Of a stretch of DNA of 64,000 bases, positions 25,401 to 45,271 are shown piece after piece (positions within the stretch are counted from its first letter, which is position 1; each line of letters opens with the position of its first letter). Below the pieces are notes generated by a model. It was given only the letters and a program-made list of their open reading frames with translations, was not told where the DNA came from and made no database searches. The position numbers and the translations under genes are program-made. Origin of the DNA: Norana najaformis (Eukaryota; Annelida; Clitellata; Crassiclitellata; Hormogastridae); NCBI GenBank assembly GCA_964023275.1, contig OZ029914.1, positions 42,325,924 to 42,389,923 of the forward strand. The letters are read 5' to 3'.

Positions 25401-28241
25401 TGATAAAGTGTATAGACACATTTAGACAAATGAGAACACGAGTTTTCAAGAGAACATTCCACTTTAATGACAATAGAAATACGCTACTAATATTCCACGC
25501 CATTAATATTGCACGTCCTCTTTTGTTTTGCTTCCATACCGAAAAAGTGAAAACACTACGATAGGTTGTCAAGGCTGGATAGCATTATCGACAAATAGCA
25601 GGCAGTTTCGGGCATTTTACATAAAAAGCTGGAATGGGTTTGTATTAATTATATATTGCGCTACCTAAGCGTCTTGGATATTAAAAGAAGGCTTATTGCA
25701 TGTATGCTATTGCTAAGCTGTTGTGGTATTCATTTTGCTACAGAACCCGGAGCAGCTGCTGGTGGAATTGATGTAGGCGAAGCCGAGAGAATAGGTAGGA
25801 AGATTGTCGTTATTATTTTGTTGCTGTAAAACTATTTTTGCTCTCAAGTTCGCATGAAGTCCTGAAAGATATTTGTTCATACAAAGTACGCTACTGCTTC
25901 CTTTGAAATAGAACATTACTTACAAATATTGTTTGGACATGCTCCGACTCCGTACATATTAGAAACTTCTTCGCTTAATAAAAAACTTTAAACGTTCATT
26001 TATATTATAATAACACGCAATAAACTACGTCTTGTTTGCTGGAAAATCAATATATTTAATAAAAATATTATTTGCAGCTGGGAAGCCTCCAGCGAACCCA
26101 GGTATGCACGTATATTTTTGTACTTATCTTAACATTTATAAAGCATCCTTCAGCAATATCTTAAAAGTTGTTAAAGATGCCTGTAAGTTATGGTAAACAA
26201 ATGTTTGAAATGTAATATGTATCTTCAAAATTAACCACACTGTGTAACAAATTACAGAAAGTGCTTAAATGTATGAAACTTATGCCACGTGCCTCTGAAT
26301 AAATGTCATCCATACAATTGAATGTTAAAAGTCAAATATTTGAATTCAGTTTTTTCATTCAAATTAAATCGGGAAGCTTTAATTAACGAGTTTTGTTTCC
26401 ATTAAGCTATGCTTCATAAATCTCTTAATTAAGCATAACAATTGTTGTTGTCCTGTTCAAATTTAATATATAGAAACTTTGTTTCTAGTGTACTATTGTA
26501 GCGCACAGTTCAAACAACTGTTCGAGTTTTATATTTAAGAACTAAGACCATAATGCCACTCGATATTGATTGCCTGCGTTCAGTCATAGTTGATAAATTT
26601 CTTATAGTCTGTTGTTAATGTTCTAGCCAAGTGTTCAATGTATTTGCATATGAATTCTGATGCATAGTTCATGCCTTTGGTACGCTGTTTTGCTACAGAG
26701 TCAGGAGCGGCTGCGGGTAAAATAGATATCCCGAAGAGAGATGATGGTAAGCTAAATGCAAAGAATAGATAATTGCCTTAGCTGTGTTTTTCTGCAAAGA
26801 TCTACTTAATTGATGACGCATTTTAATCAAAATTTTCAAAGCCTCAAGGCAATGCAAATTTAAAGTGTCGAACTAAATGCAAAATTCTCTGTAATGTCTA
26901 GTCTGATAAGCCGCTTCTCTGATAAAATGTTTAAAAACTATGATTTTAATGCGCTTTAAGTCTACATGCGCAGAACGGTGTTCTATCGACAACTCGTTTT
27001 GTCAGTGATCATACGGTTGCGGGTTCGACTCCGTGTAACGACCCTGGGCGTGTTGTTTGCGCACACCGTGCCTCTCTTACCAGGCAGTATAAGTTGATAC
27101 TGTCGTAAGCTGGGAAGTAAATGGCTAGTCCTGCGATATCACTGGGCCCTTGTTCAGGACCTTGGAATTCGTCCATTCCAGGGTCAAAGGCCTAAAGAAA
27201 AGGGGACGAGCGCCTACCCTACTTCACTTCTCACTTGTGGGATATGAAATACTTTACTTACTTACTACTCTTTCTATTATGAAAGTCTTAACTCCGTTTC
27301 TTCACCGTAACTCTTCATTTTAAACTGATTACTTATACAAAGGAACTTGTGTTCAAAAACTTTAATGCAATTCTTTAATGAAATATTTCTAGGAATGTCA
27401 GCTGAAAAAGCAGGTATGTATGCATTTACGTATTTTTCTAAACATTTACTTATCGATTGATGTAAACCTAACAATAGAGTTTAATGAAAACAAACATTTA
27501 TAGAACATTGAAGTAGATTATTTTGATAGTAGACCATTGGTAAGTAAAACTAAGTTATCTAGAATCATTGGTAATTTTACCATCGAGTATGTTCAATATT
27601 TTTTCTTTTCGATCGATTGAATTAATGCAACTTAAGTAACAATAAAAGTAATGTTTAGGAACTACTTTTTTCTTTAGCGTCGAAAAAGCTAAATTGAAAG
27701 CACGAGTTCATTCAGAGGAACTTGGTGAGGAGCAAAACAGCGGACGAAAGTTAGGTCCAGTAATTCCCAGTCAAACGTCGAAGTGAAATTGGTATAACGG
27801 GCAGTTTCGAATGCGGAGCCTAGAGTTTATAGCAACTGTGCTTCCAACTTTTTACGTCTGAGACGTGAAAAGACTTTCACTGTTTGTGCATTTAAATATT
27901 GGTGCATAAGTCAATGGTCGTTTCAAGTGAAACCGTACTCAGAACGGAAGAATTTTGACTAAGGTTTCCATATCAACGGAGAATTGGCGAAGGGATATAA
28001 AACTGTATGATGACGATAATCGTCGGAGATTGGTCGACATACAAAGATCATTGCATAGTTGTTGCACAATGTTCCTTACAGTAATTACCCCATTTTTTCT
28101 TTTTCTCATCTAAGCACAGCTGGGGATGAGAAGCCGAAACACGACAATGGCAACTGCGGCCAAGAAAGTTTCTTCCTTCTCCAGCTATCCCTCGTCTTCA
28201 TCGGAGTGTTCTTTGGCCAAGGCCAATTCGAACCCTTATAG
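7938..28241 (+). CDS. Gene 2: large secreted/anchored IgSF protein with three B-C-D blocks, complete
   Basis: Exons: 7938-8001 (signal), 9275-9304 (s1), 10094-10495 (B1), 12620-12988 (C1), 13431-13814 (D1), 14286-14315 (s2), 14607-15020 (B2), 15703-16065 (C2), 16662-17012 (D2), 17830-17859 (s3), 18670-19059 (B3), 20188-20550 (C3), 21787-22146 (D3), 22839-22943, 24141-24215, 24564-24842 (E), 25744-25794, 26078-26101, 26699-26746, 27393-27413, 28120-28241. They total 4275 nt, giving 1424 aa and a stop. All internal exons are multiples of 3 in phase 1. The product would have about ten Ig-like domains, an Ala/Gly/acidic stalk and a hydrophobic C-terminus, and so would sit outside the cell, probably tethered. 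No cytoplasmic signalling domain is visible. The ATG was chosen because the same MQ...LP.G signal exon starts genes 3-5. AATAAA signals occur from 28506. Exon skipping could give many forms, but this is not shown. Confidence 0.8.
8918..9108 (+). repeat. 48-bp minisatellite, about 4 copies
   Basis: The unit contains TGCTCTGAGCACTTGTGAGT and GACTTGCTCAAGGTCC. Copies differ at only a few bases (CTCAAGG or CGCAAGG). It lies in the first intron of gene 2, directly next to a tRNA-like repeat. Confidence 0.9.
9109..9190 (-). mobile_element. tRNA-derived SINE head
   Basis: Read on the minus strand it has a box A-like TGGCCGATTGG and a box B-like GGTTTGAGCCTCC about 40 bases apart. It is best explained as the tRNA-related head of a SINE and not a working tRNA gene, because no proper acceptor stem is seen. 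Confidence 0.45.
9275..9304 (+). CDS. Gene 2 spacer exon s1 (30 nt)
   Basis: TTTTTAG acceptor, GTAATC donor; codes GLSEPEEHESG. A 30-nt exon of this type precedes each B exon in genes 2, 4 and 5. Confidence 0.7.
9466..9661 (+). repeat. 21-bp minisatellite, about 9 copies
   Basis: Unit CATAATGATCTAAAACATCGT. Its length (7 codons) keeps one frame open (HNDLKHR repeats), but this is a repeat artefact within the intron before B1. Confidence 0.92.
10094..10495 (+). CDS. Gene 2 exon B1: cysteine-free Ig V-like domain
   Basis: Codes 134 aa from GTFRMEDYTHWL to TLMTFG. Key motifs are [16 protein letters not shown] (B strand with Ser where Ig has Cys), ARWFSLNINGELP (C-strand Trp) and WLRIRKVQHGYADLFRVF (E-F region without the usual Cys). 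It has N-glycosylation sequons NRT, NTS and NGT. Boundaries are CATAG and GTAAGAA. Confidence 0.85.
10892..11729 (+). repeat. 35-bp minisatellite, about 24 copies
   Basis: The unit contains GCTTTAGGAGTGCCACATAC and ACACATAGCAAGTAG. Copies differ by a few substitutions (GTGGCAC or GTGCCAC, ACACACA or ACATACA). It sits in the intron between B1 and C1 with no spacers between units, so it is not CRISPR-like. Confidence 0.95.
11747..11860 (+). repeat. Short repeated block with ACGTTGGACCAA units
   Basis: ACGTTGGACCAATGTTGGCC and ACGTTGGACCAACATCGGCC occur about 40 bases apart, with further TTGGCCCA words nearby. This resembles sub-terminal repeats of small DNA transposons, but no clear inverted ends were found. 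Confidence 0.35.
12620..12988 (+). CDS. Gene 2 exon C1: six-cysteine Ig-like domain
   Basis: After an ACTCTGTAG acceptor it reads EKHECSFASKPQNPKSGDT. Conserved marks are [43 protein letters not shown] and NEEIVCYF. The NC and YSC pair fits the Ig B-F disulfide and the remaining four Cys suggest two more. It ends KIYLDG at GTATGT. Confidence 0.85.
13431..13814 (+). CDS. Gene 2 exon D1: I-set-like Ig domain with CX4C
   Basis: Begins AIPSEVTFLCNNMPCGD, then DTVTCLAHGYPPPVFDLRV, a long acidic variable loop after LFMDTAEE, and NVGQMEITCNVSNALGWGYN. The VTC and ITC pair plus the GYPxPxF and ASNxxG style motifs are typical of I-set Ig domains. The donor is GTAAGTCG. Confidence 0.88.
13837..13924 (+). 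repeat. 44-bp tandem duplication in the intron after D1
   Basis: Two perfect adjacent copies starting TTTAAAATTGGCAGATTTCA. The perfect match implies a recent event. Confidence 0.95.
14286..14315 (+). CDS. Gene 2 spacer exon s2 (30 nt)
   Basis: TTTTTTCAG acceptor and GTACG donor; codes (S)VPIAETGQLG. It opens the second s-B-C-D block. Confidence 0.6.
   Translation: MYQLLKQDS
14607..15020 (+). CDS. Gene 2 exon B2: cysteine-free Ig V-like domain
   Basis: Codes [44 protein letters not shown] and WLKIKKVLHGYADVIRVF. Two AGs lie 4 bases apart (GTAGGTAG). Only the first keeps phase 1, and it adds two residues compared with other B exons. The common NTS/NAS sequon is replaced by NIKSS. Confidence 0.8.
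15703..16065 (+). CDS. Gene 2 exon C2: six-cysteine Ig-like domain
   Basis: EKHECGFASKPQRPTEGDVF, VLNCSIIVNGLWNAS, SKCDSQPSTGFKICS, LAYSCHLRFPSN and VVCYLPQVYLEG. The donor is the unusual GTTAGA, which places a TAG stop in frame if the intron is retained. The gene 5 C exon is its closest relative in the window. Confidence 0.82.
16662..17012 (+). CDS. Gene 2 exon D2: I-set-like Ig domain with CX4C
   Basis: [47 protein letters not shown], then DVGRIEISCNASNTLGWG. It has the shortest variable loop of the D set (117 aa in total). The donor is GTAAGTCAG. Confidence 0.87.
17168..17316 (-). repeat. Interspersed repeat family R2, inverted copy
   Basis: Almost the exact reverse complement of 7041-7190. 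It sits in the intron between D2 and s3. Confidence 0.8.
17476..17749 (+). repeat. 66-bp minisatellite, about 4 copies
   Basis: The unit includes ATCTAAATTTCTGGTGCTTC and TACTCTCATCAGCACTAG. Copies differ at only a few positions (ATGCTCA, ATACTCA or ATGCTGCT). It lies within the intron before s3. Confidence 0.92.
17830..17859 (+). CDS. Gene 2 spacer exon s3 (30 nt)
   Basis: TTGCCAG acceptor, GTAACA donor; codes GLPESPRNRSG. It opens the third s-B-C-D block. Confidence 0.68.
18670..19059 (+). CDS. Gene 2 exon B3: cysteine-free Ig V-like domain
   Basis: [53 protein letters not shown] and [18 protein letters not shown]. The GELPHREDEEV...ATSSYFE stretch is shared with the gene 5 B exon and not with B of genes 3 and 4. 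Boundaries are TTTGCAG and GTAAGAAG. Confidence 0.85.
20188..20550 (+). CDS. Gene 2 exon C3: six-cysteine Ig-like domain
   Basis: EKHVCGFTTKPKNPKNGETL, LLSCSVIVNGLWQTYLVF, RMCGQQPIIGSKICS, LAYSCRLEFFPS and [12 protein letters not shown]. The WNAS sequon of other C exons is lost (WQTY). The donor is GTTAGT, again with an in-frame TAG if read through. Confidence 0.83.
20721..20842 (+). repeat. Purine-rich GAA/GAG/GGA tract
   Basis: A run of about 120 purine-rich bases (AAGAAGAAGAAGGAAGAGGA style) in the intron between C3 and D3. Mirror-like purine tracts can form triplex DNA and resemble splicing enhancers. No role is shown. Confidence 0.85.
20930..21010 (-). mobile_element. Possible tRNA-like SINE fragment
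   Basis: On the minus strand, GGAGGTTCAGTTCCCCACTA is box B-like and the upstream part resembles the anticodon arm of a tRNA. A neighbouring phrase (ATGTCCATCGGCTGAGCG, near 20870) also occurs near 19310, so this belongs to a repeat. Confidence 0.35.
21535..21760 (-). repeat. Interspersed repeat family R1, inverted copy
   Basis: Its reverse complement contains GGAGCTGTTCGGGTGG and GTGTTTAAGCTCAGAGAACT, matching the block at 60860-60910 on the plus strand. It ends shortly before the D3 exon acceptor. Confidence 0.6.
21787..22146 (+). CDS. Gene 2 exon D3: I-set-like Ig domain with CX4C
   Basis: AIPSDVSFLCNNMPCGETVF, VTCLAHGYPQPVFKIRI, a Tyr/Asp/Glu-rich stretch (DYYEDDYEYEFFMDAADE), then DVGQVEITCNVSNALGWGHN. 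The run of acidic and Tyr residues is unique to this copy. The donor is GTAAGTCAG. Confidence 0.87.
22440..22516 (+). repeat. (GAT)n/(AAT)n microsatellite
   Basis: About 20 GAT-type triplets grading into AAT triplets, in the intron after D3. Confidence 0.93.
22629..22695 (+). repeat. AAGTGGATAT-type short tandem repeat
   Basis: Imperfect repeats of about 12 bases (AAAGTGGATATA), five to six units. Confidence 0.75.
22839..22943 (+). CDS. Gene 2 linker exon L1
   Basis: 105 nt, TTTTTGCAG acceptor, GTAGGC donor. It codes DEGRAVTHSTEVIDPGAND, then YETFSHGIDPGLEISRG. It is acidic, Ser/Thr-containing and has no Cys, as expected for an extended linker between Ig domains. Confidence 0.7.
22968..22996 (+). 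repeat. (CA)n microsatellite
   Basis: Short CA run just after the donor of linker L1. Confidence 0.85.
23530..23835 (+). repeat. Pyrimidine (CTT/CTC)n tract followed by (CAT)n
   Basis: About 230 pyrimidine-rich bases followed by CATCAT repeats, in the intron between L1 and L2. Long open frames here (Ser/Phe/Leu-rich) are artefacts of the repeat. Confidence 0.9.
24141..24215 (+). CDS. Gene 2 linker exon L2
   Basis: 75 nt, CCGAGCAG acceptor, GTATGT donor. It codes ETETETSDVYSSGDE, then FHAGFVTPTKG. It is Thr/Ser/Glu-rich and possibly O-glycosylated. Confidence 0.68.
24564..24842 (+). CDS. Gene 2 exon E: CX4C Ig-like domain
   Basis: 93 aa: GAKILISCNGVVCDENHT (CX4C), LFVGGEISCTGVESKFF, FVLKVNENST and VLQMEDTGAVVVECTAYLS. 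The EISC and VEC pair with MEDTGAVVVEC in place of the DxGxYxC motif indicates an Ig fold. Boundaries are GAATAG and GTAAAC. Confidence 0.82.
24862..24884 (+). repeat. (GTAA)n tract at a retroelement end
   Basis: AGTAAGTAAGTAAGTAAG lies 20 bases after the E donor and is followed by TTTATTGCTCCAAAGAAGAA, a typical SINE/LINE tail-like junction. It offers several extra GTAAGT donors beside the real one. Confidence 0.7.
25107..25351 (+). repeat. Second 35-bp minisatellite, 7 copies
   Basis: The unit contains TTGACAGCATAGTGTCAGCG and AGGGCAACCAGACAG. Each unit holds TGACAGCATAGTGTCA, a near-palindrome. It is unrelated in sequence to the 35-bp array at 10892-11729. Confidence 0.95.
25744..25794 (+). 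CDS. Gene 2 Ala/Gly stalk mini-exon
   Basis: TTGCTACAG acceptor, GTAGGA donor; codes EPGAAAGGIDVGEAERIG. Its core matches the gene 1 exon at 1048-1098. Confidence 0.72.
26078..26101 (+). CDS. Gene 2 24-nt mini-exon
   Basis: ATTTGCAG acceptor, GTATGC donor; codes AGKPPANPG. It is Pro-rich and may add a kink to the stalk. Confidence 0.55.
26699..26746 (+). CDS. Gene 2 Ala/Gly stalk mini-exon
   Basis: TTGCTACAG acceptor, GTAAGC donor; codes ESGAAAGKIDIPKRDDG. Confidence 0.72.
26985..27255 (+). mobile_element. tRNA-derived SINE with TTAC-type tail
   Basis: It contains a perfect box B, GGTTCGACTCC, in a tRNA-like setting. It continues through GCACACCGTGCCTCTCTTAC and ends near ACTTTACTTACTTACTA. 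The box A is poor. Confidence 0.5.
27393..27413 (+). CDS. Gene 2 21-nt mini-exon
   Basis: TTTCTAG acceptor, GTATGT donor; codes GMSAEKAG. The next intron starts like that after the 12-nt exon of gene 1. Confidence 0.55.
28120..28241 (+). CDS. Gene 2 last exon: Cys-containing hydrophobic C-terminus
   Basis: AAGCACAG acceptor; codes AGDEKPKHDNGNCGQES, then a hydrophobic segment (FFLLQLSLVFIGVFF), then GQGQFEPL and TAG. The same layout (xCGQES, hydrophobic run, GQ) ends genes 3 and 4. Small residues before a C-terminal hydrophobic run fit GPI attachment, but the polar tail of about 8 aa could also mean a short transmembrane anchor. Confidence 0.78.
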
Positions 28242-28505
28242 AAAACAGAAAATGGTACATCCGTCTAATAAGACGTCCGAAGAAATCGTGAATTCTTATT
28301 ATCTTTTGCTATATCGTTTATAAATATAATCTCTTAAATGTAATTCTTGGTTCGTTTCTTCTTTTTAATCCGTATGCAGAGATCAGTTAAACGTACACTC
28401 GATGGCATTTATAGTCTACAAAGGTATTTTATGAAAATTGATATGTTGTCGTTCAGTATAAAAGTGACCCACTTGGTAGTAACTTGAACTATAGTATATG
28501 CTGTA

Positions 28506-28523
28506 AATAAATATGCAAATAAA
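28506..28523 (+). terminator. Polyadenylation signals of gene 2
   Basis: Two AATAAA hexamers lie about 265-280 bases after the TAG stop, in the stretch GTAAATAAATATGCAAATAA. The site is inferred from the hexamers only. Confidence 0.4.
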
Positions 28524-29858
28524 TCGATAGATAAATCGGCCAGTGTTCGAATAGCAAGTTTGCTTTTGAACATCATTTCGTTGCAGGGGCATGTGTGGAT
28601 CTACACCACTAAGCTCCCTGAGTCTGCTTGTACGTATGCTCGTATTATGTTATACATGAACTTCGTTGTTGTGGCTTATTAAAAGTTGCTTTCTAGAACT
28701 GGATGCATGACATGTATAATTTATTGACTAATTTGTATAAAAAGTTCTGCACACGCAGCTGATCGTCTTATTTTGTTTGATTAATTACACAGAAGTCATC
28801 TAATAACTAACTGAGTAAATAATAATAACAATAATGATAGCAATAATAATAACAGTGATAATTGCAGTAATACGATAATATTTGTAACGCCATACTTCAT
28901 ACGAAGCCACAGTAAAAGGCCATGAATAAAATTGATTAAAACATCGCAGTTATTTGCAGATTTACCGTCTTGCTATTGTAGTCTGACCGCGAATGCAATA
29001 CTTACATACTTACTTTGAGGCATTTAGCTCAATAATTGCTCAGATAACATTATAATCATGAACCCCTTTCATTTGTTAAGGCAACTAATGTATTGTTGTC
29101 TGTCGTGCAAGGAGATGTTCAAATATTGATAAAGGCCAACTAATTTAGCTTCAGAATTGTTTAGGAAAGAGTTCGCCTCACATGTCATCGGCCCAGGAAG
29201 CCACATACAGTAGACCCAATGGTCTACAATCTTGACAAACTGATGCATATGAATGGCAAGACATACGCTACGTTAAGCCCCTCAAAATAGTGACTGCTGT
29301 TTCTTTTGACTACTCTGTTGCATGCATGATGATTTATGATTACGAAATTCTCTCATAATTCTAATATAATGCTAATATAATTTTCAGTCACTAGTTTAGG
29401 ACATATGATATAATGCATAGACTTTATTGGAATAATTTACAATATAGGCCTAGTTACGCTGCAATAGAAACACAGAATATCCAACATGTACATTCCACTG
29501 ACGCGCGCCATTAAGAGAAAACTCTGTAAAGATTCTGAAATCAATAAAAATTACTAAACCAGTGAAAATAACCAAACAATGAAACAAAAGGAAGCAGAAA
29601 AAGTAATGAAAATTTCTGCAGAATAAACAAAATCAGAAAATGCATTGTACTCCTAAAGCCTACTTACTTGCATTAGAAATAATTTCCTATAAATGCGATA
29701 ATCCTTTATGACGTCTTGCATTAGTTAAAGTCGAAGTCAACGAATGATATAGAGATACATAATATGCAACTATATAATACATATTATATATACTGTATAA
29801 AATAATATGATATAGGTGATATAGTATAAGTGTAATATATATATATATATAACCTCCA

Positions 29859-29866
29859 TGACGTCA
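29859..29866 (+). promoter_or_regulatory. CRE-like TGACGTCA upstream of gene 3
   Basis: A full palindromic CREB/ATF site about 750 bases before the gene 3 ATG, inside CCATGACGTCAACGGTC. The same block lies upstream of gene 4, and the octamer also occurs upstream of gene 5. Confidence 0.4.
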
Positions 29867-30612
29867 ACGGTCTTGGCATCATAAAGGTTGTTGTTAATTA
29901 CTTGATAATTCAAATGACGTCTTGCTACAGAATGACGTTATCACCCATTAAAGAGGTAGCATGAACCCTGAACGAATTTTGTACAGCATGGCCGCCTTGG
30001 AATTTTCCTGTCCAGATCTTTGGATTTAGTTGCACCTGTGAGAGTCAGGAAAGTATCTGCCTTTGAGTTGCAATATCTGTGGCTTATTATTTTATGTTCA
30101 AAAAGCAATCGATAGTTTAATTCGTAAACTGAAACTAATATCTACAGTAACTGACAACAGATTCTTCAACCCCATTAGAGGCCAGAGACCTGAGTGTCTT
30201 ATCATGGCTTTTAATATGCTAACCACTTCCACACTCTGTCCTATTCCTATGTCTGCACATGGATTGCGTGCTTGTTTTATGGTGAATTTTGTCAAACTAG
30301 AATAGACCCAAATCTGCCAAGTCTATCGAGAAGATTGCTACTGAAATCATCTTTTTTTGCTTGATCACTTGTTCGTAAACTTTGGGTTAAAGTTCACTTA
30401 GACTTGGTGGATGTTGGAACTTCATGAGCGCAGCAGAATGTGTTGGCTAAATCAGGTGGTACGTTCGCAGAAGGACCGTTAAATTATTTTATTTATAGGT
30501 CTATATAATTTTAACACTGTTATTGGATATAACAGATCAAACTTTCATGTCGAAATCTAGATTCGTTGGTGGTGGTGAAAATTGTAGGCCAACGCTTGGC
30601 AGAAAACGCATA

Positions 30613-42362
<11,750 letters not shown>

Positions 42363-45207
42363 ATTCAATGCACGAGAGACAGAATGTTGAAACCAGTTAA
42401 TAAGACATCCGCATAGATTGTGAATCTTGGTCATTTTAAATGCAGCATCGTTTGCAAATATCATCTGTTCGGTTAATTATTTCCTCACTTCTTAAACTTT
42501 AGACCAGGTTTATGAAATAGAATTACGTCTTTTCACATTTTAAACATTGAATCAGACCACTTTTATAGAAACCGCTGTACACAAAATTTAATTGTTCAGT
42601 TCCAAATACACATATTGGATGGTAATTTGAATTATGCATAGTCTGAATGATGTGAATGAATTTGCAGAGGAATTCATTACATAGATCATAGTAAACGATC
42701 CGGATTTTTAGAGCCGCTCCATTTTCAAACACGGTCCACCGTAGCTGTCCGTCTGTCTACCTGCCTGGCCTTTGAACTTTGACCTTTGAACCCGAACTGA
42801 ACCTGACCTTCTTTGCCTCACTGATTTTGATTTGACTGAGTGCCTGTGAATATTTTCGTTTCCACCACTAAATATTTTGGCCTTGGAGAAATCCGGAAGT
42901 TACGCTAACGATCTACAGTAATAAATATACCATACTGCGTGTATTGGTTGGTACTCACTCTGCTAATAGGTAAGTATTACATGGCGTGTGTTAATATATA
43001 GACAATGGCTTATGAGAAATTGTTGTGTTTTGTTTTATTTTCTATTGCTGGTGTAAATGAAGGATAGTGGCGTTAAGCAGCGCCAGCCCAATGACACTTT
43101 GATGTGTCCGACCACCCAAGGAATGCTGTGTCGTCTAGTGTCACACGCTGAATGCTTACATGCTGCTGTTTGCAGCCAGTGATCTTGTAGTTTGATCCTT
43201 CAAACTTGGGAATAGTTTCTGTCTATACTCACCAGAAGAACATTCACAAATAGTGACCTACCTGGCAAACAGGGAATCAAAAAAGTGCCATTCAGCGGTG
43301 TATTGAAATAGGGGTTTCCACATGGACAGTGACACAAAGAATGAGAATGACACTTGTTTTAATCTTTCTGTCTTTCTTTAACAGCACTAGTTGTTCGACA
43401 CACACACACACACACATATAGTGCATGTCCTATGACTTCTAGTGACCTGTGCTATACTAAGTTCTGGAACATGTGCTAAATATATGTACCATGTCATCAG
43501 AGGTTATAGAGGTCATAGAGTATGACCTATGCATGTGAAGGGTGTCATGTTGTTATTGGATACCTAGCATTCAGGGAAGCAAAAACTGCCATTAAGTGGT
43601 ACATTTGAATAGGGGTTTCCAATTGGGCAGTGACAGACAGAATGAGAATGGCACTTGTTTTAATGTTTCTGACTATAAAGGCACTTGAATACGTTCGACA
43701 CACGCACATATATTTAATGCATGTTTTATGACTTTTATAATTTCTCGTGACCTGTGCTATACATAGTACCTGTTCCAGAACTTTAGTGTATAAATGTGCA
43801 TATAATGTATAATTATATATATATATGCAGAAACTGAATGCTGGATTTAAACGCTAGTAAGCCACACAGAAGTCGTCAGCACTTGCAACTATTACGTTCC
43901 ACTTACGTTTCCTCGCCATAAACAGAAAAACTATGAAAAAGATTAAAACATTTCAAAATGAAAAAATTACTAAACCAGTGAATATAACCAAACAATTAAA
44001 ATAAGGAAACAGTGAAAATAATGACACCATTTCTGATGAATAAAGAAAAACAGAAAAAATGTATAAACTGCTAAAGCCAACGTATTATCAAGTAATTAAC
44101 AGCAACCTTTATGAATTAAGTAATTAAGCAACCTTTAAAGAATTTGTAATAAATGAATTTTTTTATAAATGCGATAAACCTTTGTGACGTCTTGCTTTTG
44201 TTAAGGTGGACAAATAACAGCAATAATATAGATGTACACAGTATATCTATAATACTTAATATATAATATATAAAGATAATGATGATATAGTATAAGTGCA
44301 ATATAAATATAGGCCTATAACATCCATGACGTCAACGGTCTAGATATCATAAAAGTTGCTGTTAATTACTTGATAATTCAAATGACGTCTTGCTACGGAA
44401 TCACGTAGGCTCTAAGAAATGAAATCTGACCGAATTTTAAACAGCATGGCCGCCTTGGAATTTTCCTGTTTAGATCTTTGGATTTAGTTGCACTTGTGAC
44501 AATCAGGGTAGTATCTGCCTTTGAGTTGAAATATCTGTGGTTTATTATTTATTGATCAAACTGAATTCATAGTTTAATTTGTAAACTGAAATTAAAATCT
44601 AACTGACAGCATATTCTTCAACCCCAGTGGAGGCCAAAGACGCACTATGTCTTTGAAGATCACATTAAGTAACGACGGCATATCACTGATTTTAATATGC
44701 TAGCCATTGCAACACTGTAGCCTATCCTTTGTGTGCACAGTGCACATGCATTGTATGATTATTTCATGGTGAACTTAGCTGCTCAAAATAAATCTGTCAT
44801 AACTTTTCAGTTTCATCTTTGTCTTTTTTACCTGATTGGAAAATGGAAAGCATTTTCTCTAACGACAATAAACCAAAATGTGCTATTTTATAGAGGATAT
44901 GGCTACTAGTAATCCTCTTTGCTTGATTACTGGCGTAATTGGTTCGTTGTCTTTGATTTAACGTTCACCTAGACTTAATGGATGTTAGGACTTCATAGGC
45001 GGAGCAGAATATGTTGGCTAAATCTGTTGGCATGTTCAGAGAAGGACAGTTAAGTTATATTTTTGCATAGGTCTATGTCATTTTAAGAGTTATTATTTGA
45101 TATAAGTTACGTTCACAGATCAAACTTACAAGTCGAAATCCGGATTCCTTTGGTGGTGTTGAAGCTGATGACGAAATTATAGGACAACACTTGGCAGAAA
45201 AGGCATA
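42363..45207. other. Region between gene 3 and gene 4
   Basis: It contains the gene 3 3' UTR and a possible AATAAA at 42920. Low-copy repeats follow (CAGTGACA-type blocks at 43310 and 43620, and short CA and TA runs). From about 43900 onward it matches the region upstream of gene 3, including the CRE-like site at 44327-44334 and the block at 44970-45050. No other gene was seen. Confidence 0.6.
44327..44334 (+). promoter_or_regulatory. CRE-like TGACGTCA upstream of gene 4
   Basis: The same palindrome in the same block as at gene 3, about 880 bases before the ATG. Half-sites lie near 44185 and 44384. Confidence 0.4.
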
Positions 45208-45271
45208 ATGCAGAAAATTCATGCAGTCTTTCTATTAAGAAAGCTACTGTTTCTAGCATTGCTCCCATTAG
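45208..45271 (+). CDS. Gene 4 signal-peptide exon
   Basis: Codes [19 protein letters not shown], then PLG; donor GTAAGA. A short basic start and Leu-rich core. Confidence 0.82.

Larger units (their letters stand above)
28242..30612. other. Region between gene 2 and gene 3, with candidate gene 3 promoter
   Basis: It begins with the gene 2 3' UTR (AATAAA from 28506). From about 29500 it aligns with 43900-45200 upstream of gene 4, so this is the 5' side of the duplicated unit. It holds CRE-like motifs (29859-29866 and half-sites near 29708, 29913 and 29930), a conserved GCATGGCCGCC block near 29988 and a conserved block at about 30390-30480. No other gene was seen. Confidence 0.65.

Noticed and set aside
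7938..28241. Fibrinogen-related (FREP-type) genes, known molluscan IgSF lectins
   Set aside because: No fibrinogen-like domain follows the Ig domains in any copy; the genes end in stalk exons and a hydrophobic tail.
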